Of a stretch of DNA of 64,000 nt, positions 49,105-60,240 are shown piece after piece. The notes below the pieces were generated by a model. It worked only from the letters and a program-made list of their open reading frames with translations. It did no database searches and had not been told where the DNA came from. The translations under genes were made by a program, and so were the position numbers. Origin of the DNA: Combretum micranthum (Eukaryota > Streptophyta > Magnoliopsida > Myrtales > Combretaceae); the NCBI GenBank assembly GCA_024138025.1, contig JAMXBD010000094.1:744001-808000 (forward strand), in the 5' to 3' direction. The first letter of the stretch is position 1. Each line of letters starts with the position of its first letter.

Positions 49105-50789
49105 TGTTGGTCCCAAAAAAATAACCAAGAGGGGGGAGGGAGGCGGGGTGTGAATCGGTTTTCCAAGATAAAAATTTAATCTTTTAAAAAACTTAACCAA
49201 ATTCACAAACTTAGTTAATCAAATTAAAATGGCTTTTTAAACTCACTTAAAAACAGTAAACGTAATAAATAAAAGTTTACTTCATAATTCGGATAAAAAT
49301 AGGTTGAAAAATGATCACTGTTCGTTAAACAAAAACAAGAGTGAAACTTCCAGTTTTAGTCTTTGAATTAGCTTTTGATTAGTAACAGTACTTCCAGTTA
49401 CTCTCTGATTTAGTTTTTGAATCTATATTGCAGTTCATACAAACAATAAAATATGCATGAAATTAAAAAATATAAGAGAGGAGAGAGTGCAAAGTTGATT
49501 TATAGAGGTTCCGCCTCGAGTGTCAGTCCTCTCTATCAATACCAAGCTGGGGTCCGGTATTCCACACCGGTATGTTCCATCATCCAACAAATCAATAAGT
49601 TACAAGGTTGTCTTTTGCCAAAACACTTGGCTACAAATGCACTCAACTTGATCCTCCTAGCTTTCTTCAAGCTACAATCAACCTAAGCCTACTTGTAACT
49701 CTTAACTCACTCAAAGAGTAATCACAAATCAATTTGGGATATAAGTAAAAAAAAAAAAAAAAAATCTCTAATTTTAGTACAATGAAAATATAAATGATAA
49801 TATTTGCTTGAGGAAAATATTGAGAGCTTTTTGTTGCTTGTTTTCTTTTTCACGTTCAAGGATATATTTCTTTTCTTTCTTTTGTGCTTGTAATATATTT
49901 GTTATTGTTCAACTGTTAGTAAAGAATTAGATCCTGATATTTTGCAAATAAATCGGATAGGATACTGTTCATCTCTCTCTCTTAATGGTTACAACTTTGG
50001 ATAAAGATGAATTCCTTTTATCTTGCAGGTTCTAATATTGAGCTTAAGATTCGGATATGATCTTCTGATGGATTTTCTTCAAACGTCAAAAACCGAATGG
50101 GCTTTGTTGTAGATAATCTTTAAAAGATAATCTGATCATATCGTTCTTGATATGAAGAAAATATCCCACGAAAATAGTAGCTTCATTAATTTGATATTGA
50201 TTCATTCAGATTTGAATTTTTTTTTTATCTTGGATGAACTCGTCCTTGATGAATATCACATTTAGATTCTCTTCTTATTTCATAACGTCACAAAATTATA
50301 AATATGTCTAAAAATGAACCTTGAATTTCCTATTGTGATACTTCAATTCCTGTCCAAAATCATCAATTAATCCTTAATCCATATAACCTTGAATCCCCTT
50401 GAATAATTGAACCAACTTTGTGAAACATAATTGAATGCATTTCTCAAATACATTCACTTTGGTGCTGGGTCTTCAAAATTATGAATTAATTTGTAAATCA
50501 TTAGTTGTTCATATTTATGATCGTGATCTTGAATACTTCAAGTCCTTGAAAATTGCTCTCTGAATTGCCTTCTAACTGATATACAAGTCTTGTAAAACAT
50601 TGAATTTCCTTCTGAATTACTTTCTGACTACTCACTTTTTCTTGAAAAACTCTCATAATACTTTCTGAGTTGTATCTTTTTGTAAACATTGTAATAAAAC
50701 TTTTGCTCATGCTGCACATTTAAAGGATTTATTAGTAAATACTTAACTCTTTTTATTATCATCAAAATCATCATTGAGAGAAACCAACA
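49105..50789. mobile_element. Solo LTR (1685 bp, Sirevirus-like) inside Copia-2 3' LTR
   Basis: Starts TGTTGGT and ends ACCAACA, a perfect 7-bp terminal inverted repeat. Flanked by TAACT (49100-49104) and TAAGT (50790-50794), one mismatch. The intact 5' LTR of Copia-2 reads AATATGTAACTGACAGGACA across the empty site, confirming the insertion. Near its start, GGTCCCAAAA...CCAAGAGGGGGGAGGGAGGCGGGGTGTGAATCG resembles the AGAGGGGGGTGAAT phrase often seen in plant SIRE/Maximus copia LTRs; that family link is from memory and is inference. No internal domain. Confidence 0.8.
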
Positions 50790-50794
50790 TAAGT

Positions 50795-50973
50795 GACAGG
50801 ACATTATTTTAAGAACCGTCTTTTTAATGAAAAAGTAAGCTCCTATTTATTTTAAAAAAAAAGTCTATTGGACATTAAAGGACATTAAAGGGGTGATTAC
50901 TTTGGAAGGCTAAGAGACTTGTAACTTCCTATCAAAGTTGACAGCTTAGGTGAATCTTGTGTCATATTTTTCA
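50795..50973 (-). repeat. Copia-2 3' LTR, proximal part
   Basis: Near-identical to 55362-55538: GACAGGACATTATTTTAAGAA, the doubled GGACATTAAA motif, and AAGGCTA(A/C)GAGACTTGTAAC. The end reads TGAAAAATATGAC on the minus strand. Confidence 0.85.
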
Positions 50974-50990
50974 ACAATCTCCACCTTGAC
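50974..50990 (-). promoter_or_regulatory. Copia-2 polypurine tract
   Basis: GTCAAGGTGGAGATTGT directly abuts the 3' LTR start on the minus strand; it is the plus-strand primer site expected there. Confidence 0.75.
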
Positions 50991-51083
50991 ACAAAATTCA
51001 GAATCAAAACATAGAAACTTCAATCTTCAACTTTAAAACTAAACATTCTCCACCTCTTCCACAAAACCCTTAAAGGGTATCAA

Positions 51084-51600
51084 TCAGCAACGAACATTAA
51101 CCAAGTCCAAGTAATGCTCAAACTTGGCTACAAGAAAGGCCTTTGTCAACATATCTACAGGATTATCTTCAGTACAAATTTTGCTCATGATAATATCACC
51201 ACGAGCAATAATATCACGATCAAAGTGATACCTAACATTAATGTGCTTCGTCTTCCCATGAAATATCTGATTTTTTATGACGTAGATCGCACTTTGACTG
51301 TCACAATTGACTTTAATAGTCTTCAGATCATCACTAAGTTCTCCAAATAATCCCTGCAACTAAATAGTTTCCTTAAAAGCTTTTGTAATGGCCATGTATT
51401 CAGCTTCAGTAGTGGTTAGTGCTACTGTAGCTTGCAATGTGGCTTTCCAACTAATAGCGCATCCACCAAGGGTAGAAATATACCTAGCAAGAGATCTTCA
51501 CTTATCTAAAGCTTCAGCGAAATCAGAATCCACAAAACCGATAAGCCCATCTCTAGCTCTACCAAACTATAGACAAACATTAGCAATATCTCTTAAGTAC
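51084..51600 (-). pseudogene. Copia-2 RNase H
   Basis: GGCAISWKATLQATVALTTT then AEYMAITKAFKE, a stop, and a clean stretch from 51359 with [38 protein letters not shown] and [12 protein letters not shown], the canonical end of copia pol. One in-frame stop (TAG, near 51360) precedes LQGLFGEL. Confidence 0.85.
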
Positions 51601-51619
51601 CTGAAAATCTACTGAACTA

Positions 51620-52600
51620 TTTTCTGGTGTTTCTTACCAAGATTTGCCATATATCTGATGACCACACTCACAGCATGAGACAAATCTGGGCATGTACAGA
51701 CCATGGCATACATAAGAGATCCTCCAGTACTATAATACAAAACTTTGACATATAATCAATTTTTTCATCTGACTTTGGAGATAGAGAAGATGAAAGTTTG
51801 AAATGTGCTGCTAAATGTGTACTTACAGGCTTAGAACTCATCATATTAAACCTAAAAAGAATCTTCTTAAAATACCCCTTCTGACTCAGATGTAACCTTT
51901 TGTTCTATTTCTTATAATCTCCATCCCGAGTATCTTCTTTACTGCTCCTAAGTCTTTCATTTCAAACTCCTTACTTAACTGAAGTTTAACTTCCTCTATC
52001 CTTTGTTGCTATCAGCATATCATCAACGTATAAGAGTATATAAGTAAAAAAATCCATCTTCACATTTCTTGAAATATACACAACTATCAAAATTACTTCT
52101 CCTAAAATCATGAGAAGTCATGAATGAATCATACCTCTATGTACCATTGTCTTAGCGATTGCTTCAATCCATATAGAGATTTCTTCAACATGCATACATG
52201 GTTTTCCTTTCCTGAGACCACAAAGCCTTCTAGATGTTGCATGTAAATAATTTTATCAAGGTCTCCATGCAGGAAAGCAGTCTTCACATCTTACTGTTCC
52301 AGCTCAAGATTATATAAAGCTACAATATCCAATAATGCTCTAATAGAACTATGTTTTACAACAGGAGAAAACACATCGGTGAAATCAATATTTGGTATCT
52401 GAATGTAGCCCTTTACAAAAAGTCTTGCCTTATATCTAGGTTCTTCAACTCTTGGTGTTCCTTCTTTCTTCTTATAAACCCATTTACATCGAATAGTTTT
52501 CTTCCCTTTAGGAAGCTTTAGTAAATCCCAAGTTCCATTCTTTTGAAGAGATTACATTTCCTCCTACATTGCAATCATCCACTTACTAGAATCATTACAA
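51620..52600 (-). pseudogene. Copia-2 reverse transcriptase
   Basis: In order: KNGTWDLLKLPKGKKTIRCK, WVYKKKEGTPRVEEPRYKAR, the DVKTAFLHGDLDK block, the EGFVVSGKENHVC and LKKSLYGLKQS blocks, and catalytic YVDDML intact at 52030-52013. Then KEFEMKDLGAVKKILGMEI. Frameshifts and stops lie between blocks. Confidence 0.85.
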
Positions 52601-53917
52601 TTCACAGCTTCTGAAAAAGTAGATGGTGCCAAATTTGAATCAATATCTTTTGCAACATTAAGAGCATATGCAACAAGATCTACCTCTGCATATCTCTGAG
52701 AAGGCCTAACTTCTCTTCTAGGTCTGTCTCTAGCAATGAAATATTGTTCTTATGGTAGTGTAGTGACAAAACTACCCTGTGACTAAAATCTAGTATGAGA
52801 AGTAGTCTTTGAAGTAGATCTTAAATCAATTTGAAACTCCACCTGCGTAGATAATTATTGCTGAACTTCATCAGGTGGAGTATTTGAAGACAAGTCAGAT
52901 AACATCATTTTCTCATCAAAATCACATCTCTGCTAATAACAACCTTCTTCAAATCAGGGTAGCATAACTTATATCCCTTAATACCAGGTTTAAAATTAAT
53001 GAATATGCATTTCAGAGACTTAGGCTCAAGCTTTCTATTGTCTACATGAGCATATGCAGGACATCAAAGAATTCTCAACTCTGAATAATTAGTAAGAGTA
53101 CTAGACCATACCTCTAGTAGAGTCTTCTTCTCAATGGTTGTTGATGGAGACTTGTTTATCAAATAACATGTTGTAGAGGCAGCTTCTGCCTAGAATGACT
53201 GTGGTAATTTAGCATTTGAAAGCATACACCTGACCTTCTTCATAATAGTTCTATTCATCCGTTCTGCTACCCTATTTTGTTGAGGTACTCCAGGAATTGT
53301 TGAATGTCTCAAAATTCCCTCTGACTTACATAGAACATTAAAATCATTAGAACAAAACTCAAGACCATTATTTGTGCGAAGGCACTTTACCTGTTTTCCA
53401 ATTTGTTTTTCAATCATTGTCTTCTACTCTTTGAAAATGGACAGATTTTTTTTTTCAAGAAAAATATTCAAACTTTTCTGGAGAATTCATCTATGATAGT
53501 CACCATATAAACATCACCTTTGCTAGATGGCACTCTAGATGGTCCCCAAGGATCAAAATGGATGTACTCAAGTATACCCTTTGTATCATGAGTACCTGTG
53601 GTGAATTTGACTCTTTTCTGCTTTCCAATACGCAGTGTTCACAGAATTTCATCTTACTGATACTTTGCCCATCAAGAAGACCTCTTCTATTTAACTCAAC
53701 CATCCCTGCTTCACTCATATGCCTTAAACACATATGCCAAATCCCAGTAGAATCTTCATCTGATCAAGATGAAGAAGTGACGGCAACATCACCTGCAACA
53801 ACTGAAACCTGCAAAACATACAAGTTAGCAGTCTGTCTCTATCTTTTCATCACTACCAAAGATCACTTACTGATCTTCAAGACTCTACCTTCACCTGTGT
53901 ATAAGTACCCTTTAGAA
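52601..53917 (-). pseudogene. Copia-2 GAG-pre-integrase and integrase
   Basis: CLRHMSEAGMVELNRRGLLD then FCEHCVLESRKE (the zinc region) at 53733-53600. VYMVTIIDEFSRKV lies at about 53510. 53417-53190 reads LRTNNGLEFCSNDFNVLC and GVPQQNRVAERMNRTIMKK, retaining the NG-x-E-F/Y and Q-N-x-x-A-E-R motifs, although the catalytic Asp of the D-N-G-x-E motif reads Asn. Broken by frameshifts. Confidence 0.83.
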
Positions 53918-54193
53918 TCACGAGTACTGAGAGAAATCAGATTTCTCTTCAAAATCAGGAACATGTCTTACATCTCCAAGCATCCTGAATATGCCATCAA
54001 ATATTTTAACCATTATTGTACCAATGCCTGCAACCCTGCAAGAAGTATTATTTCCTAATAGAACAATACCCTTAGATACATTTTCATATGTTGAAAACCA
54101 ATCCTTATTGGGACACATATGAGAAGTACAACCAGAATCTAAGATCCACTCCTGACTGGTCTGTGGATCATCAGAAGCAACAAGAAGATCCAT
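53918..54193 (-). pseudogene. Copia-2 protease
   Basis: EWILDSGCTSHMCPNKDWF shows the retropepsin D-S-G catalytic triad intact, followed by VLLGNNTSCRVAGIGTI and VRHVPDF. This segment is open across 91 codons. Confidence 0.85.
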
Positions 54194-54294
54194 ACTACTG
54201 TAGTCTTCAACAACGTCAGCTTCACCAGACTTTTCTGGTTGTTTCCCCTTTTGATTATTAGCATATCTCTTTTATGTTCTATAATTTGTAACAC

Positions 54295-55006
54295 TCAAAA
54301 TCTATGTGTCCCCTTCTTACAGTACCTGCAGACTTTATTCTTATTAGAAGACTTTGATCTTCCTCTTGAATTACTATCAAAATTGCTATCCTGACTCCTA
54401 TCACGAGTAACTAGGCCCTCAGCTTTGGGCTCGGATCTTATAACAAGATGTTTCATCTTCTCAAAAGAAGCCAACGCATCATAAACTTCTTCCATGGTAA
54501 GAGTATCATGGCTATACAAGATTGTGTTCCTAAAATTTGAATATGACAGAGGTAACAAACACGACAGAATTAAAGCCAAATCTTCCTCATCATACTTTAC
54601 CTCCATATATTCAGATCTGATACAATCTCCTAAAGGTGGTCAAATGATCTTCTAACGACCTGCCTTTCGTCAAACGATGAGAGTATAGCCGTTGCTTTAG
54701 ATGCAATTTACTGGTAAGACCCTTTGTCATACACAATTACTCCAATTTTAACCACAATCCCACTGCAGTTTTCTCCTTCAACACATCCTGAAGAATTTGA
54801 TTAGATAGATGTAAATGAATTTGTGAAAGGGCTTTACGACCCTTACGTTGTTTTTCTTCCAGTGTCCAAGATGTAGGCATTTTATCAAACCCTAGAAAAG
54901 CATCATCCAAATCCATATGTGCAAGAACCGCTTGCATCTTAACCTGCCACAACGAAAATCTTGTGCTTTGATCCAATAAAGGAATATCATACTTGATGGA
55001 TGCCAT
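54295..55006 (-). pseudogene. Copia-2 gag
   Basis: Starts MASIKYDIPLLDQSTRFSLW at 55006 and stays open to about 54737 (FDKMPTSWTLEEKQRK, LKEKTAVGLWLKLE). It shifts, then resumes MEVKYDEEDLALILSCLLPL to a zinc knuckle CRYCKKGTHRF, in which the G-H-I spacing is disturbed by a frameshift. Confidence 0.85.
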
Positions 55007-55030
55007 TGTAGAGAAGACAAAAAAAATCAA

Positions 55031-55049
55031 ACCGATGACTCTAATACCA
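55031..55049 (-). promoter_or_regulatory. Copia-2 primer-binding site
   Basis: TGGTATTAGAGTCATCGG-type sequence on the minus strand, two bases after the 5' LTR end; tRNA-Met type with a mismatch. Confidence 0.7.
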
Positions 55050-55051
55050 CT

Positions 55052-55538
55052 TGTTATGATCGGACATGATAAAAAAATGGCAGTAAACGAAAAATGAAGC
55101 AATAAAATAAAGAACACACAAGATTTTTAAGTGAAAAACCAAATCGAAGAAAAACCATGGGCACAGGAGGAGAAATCCACTATAATTAGAGTTGGAGTAC
55201 AAGATTGAGAGAGTACAACTCAAGTCTTATCAAAACTCTCAAAGCTCTCAATACTTTATATATATATATATATTATATATAAACTCTAACTGAAACAACA
55301 TATATATGTGTGTGTAATAGGTTGTGGGAAAGGCTGGTGGCTAATGCAAAGAATATGTAACTGACAGGACATTATTTTAAGAAACGTCTTTTTAATGAAA
55401 AAGTAACATCTTATTTATTAAAGAAACGTCTATTGGACATTAAAGGACATTAAAGGGGGCGTTACTTTAGAAGGCTACGAGACTTGTAACTTCCCATCAA
55501 AGCTGACAGCTTAGGTGAATTTTGGGTCATATTTTTCA
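55052..55538 (-). repeat. Copia-2 5' LTR (487 bp)
   Basis: Minus strand: starts TGAAAAATATGACCC and ends CGATCATAACA. It carries a (TA)n run at 55256-55281 near the likely promoter. The flank 55539-55543 (ATAGA) is the candidate target-duplication half; no partner could be placed on the left. Confidence 0.85.
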
Positions 55539-55543
55539 ATAGA

Positions 55544-57529
55544 AGCGATAAGCTCGTAACATTATTTTGCATTTTGTTTTACGATATGTGTATTATCTTC
55601 TGACAATGTCCTTTATAGAGGATTTAGTTTAGATATATCACAAGTTTTAACAATTTGGAATGGTGCAAAGTATTAAATGTCCAAAAGTAAAAAAAAAAAA
55701 CAAAAAGGACTAGAACAAGCAAACTTGAAATTGCAGAACATCTCCTTAGCTAATCCTAGCAACTTATAGACATAAATAAATCGAGTGTAACACATTTCTA
55801 ATGTCTTCGCAAAGAAAAAATTACATAAATGTAAAATATATTATAAAAATTACCAAAATAGTATCGCTATATGCATGCTGGAAAGGTGATATAAAGTTTT
55901 ATATGTGTATCATATCTTAAAAGTGAGAGGCAACACCTTATTGTGCGAAAACTTTTAAAAATCACTATATCATATATTAGGTGTGTGATACAAATTTAGG
56001 GTGTATCACACCTTCAATGGGTGATACACGTATAATTATTTGTGTACCACTCATTGGACGTGCAATAAAACCAGAGCATGCAATACTCATGTAATTCTTA
56101 AAAAAATTGCATCACAACGGCGATACTATTCCTATAATTTTTTTTCCACAATTTGATTTTGTGTGATTTTTCTTTGAAAGTACGGTATTCATGCAATAAT
56201 CTCTAAATATATATAATCCAGAACTTTTCATTGATAGGGGAATTGCAAATTAAGAATTTCATGCGTTGCATCCATTTCTTATATTCACTTCAACCACCCA
56301 TTAGTTTCTCTTGCTATGGACTATGGGTGGTTTCTTCTATGGCTAATCCATCAGGGTTCATATTACTATTCAAATGTGTTTATCAATTTTATTGAGTGTT
56401 GAATAGCACCAAATTTATATAATAAAAAAGTTTTTAAGTATGTAAATACTACATTCATTATCATATTTATCACTTGTGTGAAGCCTATTGAACAACATAA
56501 TTAAATAGAAATTGAATGACAATGAAGTAATTTAACACAAAACCTCCTTATTTGATACCATGTTAATATTGTAATCATCTAATATAAAGGTCTTAACTTA
56601 TAAATATTGTACGAGCTAACTTATTTATTACTTAACTAACATAATTATTTAGTACCATGAAGCATTTACATATATAGATTGCACAGTCTCCAATCTCAAA
56701 TATGATATATCTCTACATTGATAGCCGTCCAAGAATTTTTCATGTGTTAATTTTCCTGATTTATGCTGATTCAAGAATTGGTCTGTGTTTTATATTAATG
56801 TGCAATGCCCCTGAAATGTCTATGTATTTTAGAAAGGCACTGACAGAACAATTGAACCCTTTTTAACAAATATACTAGGAACAATGGGGGCCAACAATGG
56901 CTAAATGGTTAGGTAGTCCAAAATCCAGAGTTTTAGACTTTTGAAAGCTTTTGTACTGGATGATCCACATAAACTGAGTATAATTAAATGATTTCTATCG
57001 TTTTACTATGAAAAAAGCCGAAGTTTTCAGCTGTAAAGTAAGAAATATTATATAAACTACGAGTACATAAAAATTGACAAGAACAACAAATACAATAATC
57101 CTGTGCAAACTACTTGCACTGAAGATACCACATTGAGCCCAAATGTGGGAACCCCTTCCAGCACTACATACATCATGAGATCTTTTATTTTCCAGTCAAC
57201 AATGTAACCATGATGACTAAAGAAAGTATTCTGCATACTCTAAAACAGCTTCAATTTAACTTTTGGCATACCCCATTTCTCTTTTAAGTTGATATCCTTG
57301 AGTGAAAAGGAGAATGGACACGTCCTGCTCTGACCTCCCAAAAACACAATGAAAAAGAAAGCATAAGAATTCTGATTAATAGTCCTACAACACGCGGCAC
57401 TGCCAGTACAAATTACTTCAAGCCAAGGATCTCCTGGGTTGTTTAGTTTAATACTTGGAGGCAAAGATAGGACGGGCATCAATTTACCAGAAGTGTACAA
57501 GAAAGGGATCGATTCATACCTGTCAATTG
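55544..57529. other. Non-genic stretch between Copia-2 and the LRR relic
   Basis: AT-rich, no gene. 55880-56130 is dense in GTGATAC/GTATCAC words on both strands (see findings). Confidence 0.45.
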
Positions 57530-58445
57530 ACAGCTTTTGGCATCTTTGTTTCATCAATGTATATTTCTCGTACATGAGCCATGTTGTTCCATCTTTGCCA
57601 GTTTTATACTTACACATGTGACTTAGCCTTGCACAATTTTCTGTTTTGAGTTCAACTAGTGGACATTTGACATGCCTACTGGAAAATCCCTTATTTGAGG
57701 ACAATTTTCTATCTTGATTTTTTGCAAAGATGAGCAGGTTGACAACCGATCTGGCAGTGCCTGGAGCCCAGGCCAGTTCTCTATGATAATGCTACATAGA
57801 GTTTTTGAAGAACATGCCATCCACTTAGGTAAAGAAGCATTGGGGCAAATCAACGGCAACAATGACTGAAGATTGATGGACAAGTTTGTATCTCCTTCCT
57901 CAGTTCCCAGCAACTTCAGATTCTCGCAAAAACATATCCCTAGATTTTCCAATGCTCTTGAACGTTTGATACCTTATGGTAGGTATGTCAGTTTGGGACA
58001 TTCTCCAATGAACAATTTACAAGCGATTTCATTGAATTAATATTTTCAAACAACTCTTCCAAATTCGGACATCCTACAATGACTAGGCATTGAAGAGAGG
58101 CCAAGCCTCCATTTCCATTCTTAGCAACACTTCTTTCTCTTGTGAATATGTCTAGAAATCAAAGATTGGCCATTTTCTCCATATCTACAGGCAGCTTCTT
58201 GAGTTCCTCACAATGTGCCACCCCTAAGCTTTGCAAAATTCTGAAGGTCACAAATTGAGCAAGGAAGCTTCTTAATTTTTGATTTTGACTTAAATGAAGG
58301 AATCTCAAATGCTTTAAATTGCAGATGGAATCAAGCAATTCTCGACAACTTGAGTCATGCAAATATAAAACATGCTATATTTTGAATCACATCTATCAAG
58401 GAAGGATTCACTAGTAGGTCCCTCTTGTTTTATTGGTGTAAAGAA
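57530..58445 (-). pseudogene. CNL LRR-only pseudogene fragment
   Basis: Starts at about 58445 with FTPIKQEGPTSESFLDRC, the block that joins NBS to LRR in this CNL group and is also present in the 45430-47981 pseudogene near 46340. Then come VLYLHDSSCRELLDSICNLK, LRFLHLSQNQKLRS and HCEELKKLPVDMEKMANL, a gap with frame breaks, and LPKWMACSSKTLCSIIIENW and LQALPDRLSTCSSLQKIKIE. The C-terminal end (about 57640-57530) combines a frame reading LKTENCARLSHMCKYKTGKD with one resembling MAHVREIYIDETK, equivalent to HVPDIYIDGKKV in the other relic. No NBS or coiled coil lies upstream. Dead. Confidence 0.85.
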
Positions 58446-58739
58446 CGACACGGATCATATTTAAAACCAGGCGTATCCAATCCCCAGCCACATGTAATCC
58501 CGAAGAATTACATACAAAGCTATTTTTGAAAAAGAAATTTGTATAGAATATTTGTCTAAATTTACCATAAGATCCTTTACAAAAACTTCCCACTAAGAGT
58601 TAGTATCATATATACTATTACAAAGGTTTGTTGTTCTTTTCTAATACAATAAAAGACTTAGTACATATATATATTACAAACCAAAGACTTAAGATCAAGC
58701 CTTAACAAAAATACATACAAGTTTGAAAAGTTTTAGTAA

Positions 58740-58967
58740 TTATACATCATCCATAAAAACATTCTTCACTAGTCTATTACAAAAAGGGCAACCATCCCAT
58801 TCATCTAGAAAATCTTCAAAATCTGTCCTATAACCCAACTGATCATAGAACTCATCTTCATCAATACTTGTAATAGGAAAACATGAGGTAAAGGCCCAGT
58901 ACATAAGTAACACAAACAAATATATTGTGGCATGCAATCTTAAATTTAATGTTGTTGAAAGATCCAT
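58740..58967 (-). CDS. Hypothetical 75-residue secreted acidic peptide (uncertain)
   Basis: I do not recognise this. From ATG 58967 (an upstream in-frame ATG at 59030 would add a Lys-rich leader) it encodes MDLSTTLN, then a hydrophobic stretch ATIYLFVLLMYWAF, then an Asp/Glu-rich region (ITSIDEDEFYD, FEDFLDEWDG) and a late CPFC motif. That layout could be a small secreted peptide precursor. An open frame of this size can arise by chance, the region is repeat-rich, and no promoter, intron or homologue supports it. Confidence 0.2.
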   Translation of the reverse strand: MDLSTTLNLRLHATIYLFVLLMYWAFTSCFPITSIDEDEFYDQLGYRTDFEDFLDEWDGCPFCNRLVKNVFMDDV

Positions 58968-59277
58968 TTTTTTTTTGTCTTTCTTTTTTTTTTCCTTTTT
59001 ATAAAGATCAAATTTGTTATTATTGTACATATCACATCTTAATTATAAGATTCATTGTAGCCTTTATTAGCTATTTTTTCTCTCCTAATTAAGGGAGATT
59101 AGTTTCCTAAAATAGACTAATATAGATGTCCATATATACTTGATATACAAAACGTTTTTTGATATGAAAAAGAAAATTTAAGTTCTCTTCCCTTTGCTTT
59201 CTTAAATCCTCTTGGTTTTTATGGTACGAAAGCCAGGTTCAAAACCCTAGGGAAAATTTCTTCTTTCATTCTTCAAA

Positions 59278-60240
59278 TATGTTTGATATCACAACTGAAT
59301 CACCCCATACCATTTCTTCCACCAAAAACCATGACTCTCAAAACACCACTGAAAATCATCTTATTTAAATTATGACCATCAGGCTAAATGGAGACAACTT
59401 CTAGCAATGGTCTTAATCTATCCAAATGTATCTTAGAGGGTATGGTAAAATTGGCTACATCACTGGAGACACAAAGAGGCCTGACGAGAAGGATCCAATA
59501 TTTCCAACTTGGGATGTTGAGAATTCAATGGTAATGTCTTGGCTAATAAACTCTATGGCTGAAGACATCAGTGCAAATTACTTGTGCTATCCAATAGCAT
59601 AAGAGCTCTGCACACTGTTTCAGAAATGTATTCAGATCTTGGAAATCAATTTTACGTATATAAATTGACTTTGAAACTTGTAGAAATCTAGCAAAGTGAG
59701 GATACTATTACAAAGTATTTCAATTCTTTAAAAAGGATCTGGCAAGATCTTGATATTTTTAATGACTATGAGTGGAAATCTACGAATGACTATAACCACT
59801 ACAGAAAAACGGTTGATACTAACCGAGTTATTAAGTTGCTTGCTGGTTTAAATGTTGAATTTGATGAGGTTCGTGGGCGAATTGTTGGAAGAAATCCTCT
59901 TCCACTCATCGGGGAAGAGTTTGCTAAAGTACATAGGGAAGAAAGCCACAAAAATGTAATGTTAGGAAAGAAAAATCAAATGCAAGTAGAACTGTTGAGA
60001 GTTCAGCACTTGTGGCTGATGAAACTCACCCAACCAACACTCCTGAGGTGTATGCTAGCTGGAAGAACAACCAAAAACAGTGAGGAACAGAGGATAAGTG
60101 CTTCAAATGGTTTTCGTTCAATGTTGATTTTGAGTTGTATAAAAAGCCTTTTAAAAGAACAACTCGAAGTGGAAGCTTACAAAATTTGTAAAAGTAATTG
60201 GTCCTATCCAACTTTGGTTAGCAACTATCAACAATAATGG
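59278..60240 (+). pseudogene. Copia gag relic (third lineage)
   Basis: Opens MFDITTESPHTISSTKNH, then ITIRLNGDNF (the gag N-terminal L-N-G-x-N-[FY] motif), MYLRGYGKIGYITGDTKRPD, FPTWDVENSMVMSWLINSMA and EDISANYLCY; later IFNDYEWK-type sequence, LLAGLNVEFDEVRGRIVG (59836 on) and REESHKNVMLGKKN. Stops and shifts occur from the start. No zinc knuckle or pol follows, and no LTRs were recognised, so this is an isolated fragment unlike the gags of Copia-1 and Copia-2. Confidence 0.75.

Larger units (their letters stand above)
48980..55538 (-). mobile_element. Copia-2: Ty1-copia retrotransposon (Tork/Tnt1-like), defective
   Basis: Minus-strand element: 5' LTR 55538-55052, PBS 55049-55031, gag, protease, integrase, RT, RNase H, polypurine tract 50990-50974, then a 3' LTR from 50973 to about 48980 that is itself interrupted by a solo LTR (49105-50789). 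The LTRs start TGAAAAATATGAC and end CATAACA in the 5' copy. The left boundary is approximate because the end of the 3' LTR is rearranged. The lineage assignment rests on gag and the RNase H end motif and is inference. All domains carry stops or shifts. Confidence 0.87.

Noticed and set aside
53558..54058. 166-codon plus-strand open frame
   Set aside because: Exact antisense of the Copia-2 protease and pre-integrase region, whose minus-strand frames carry recognised motifs.
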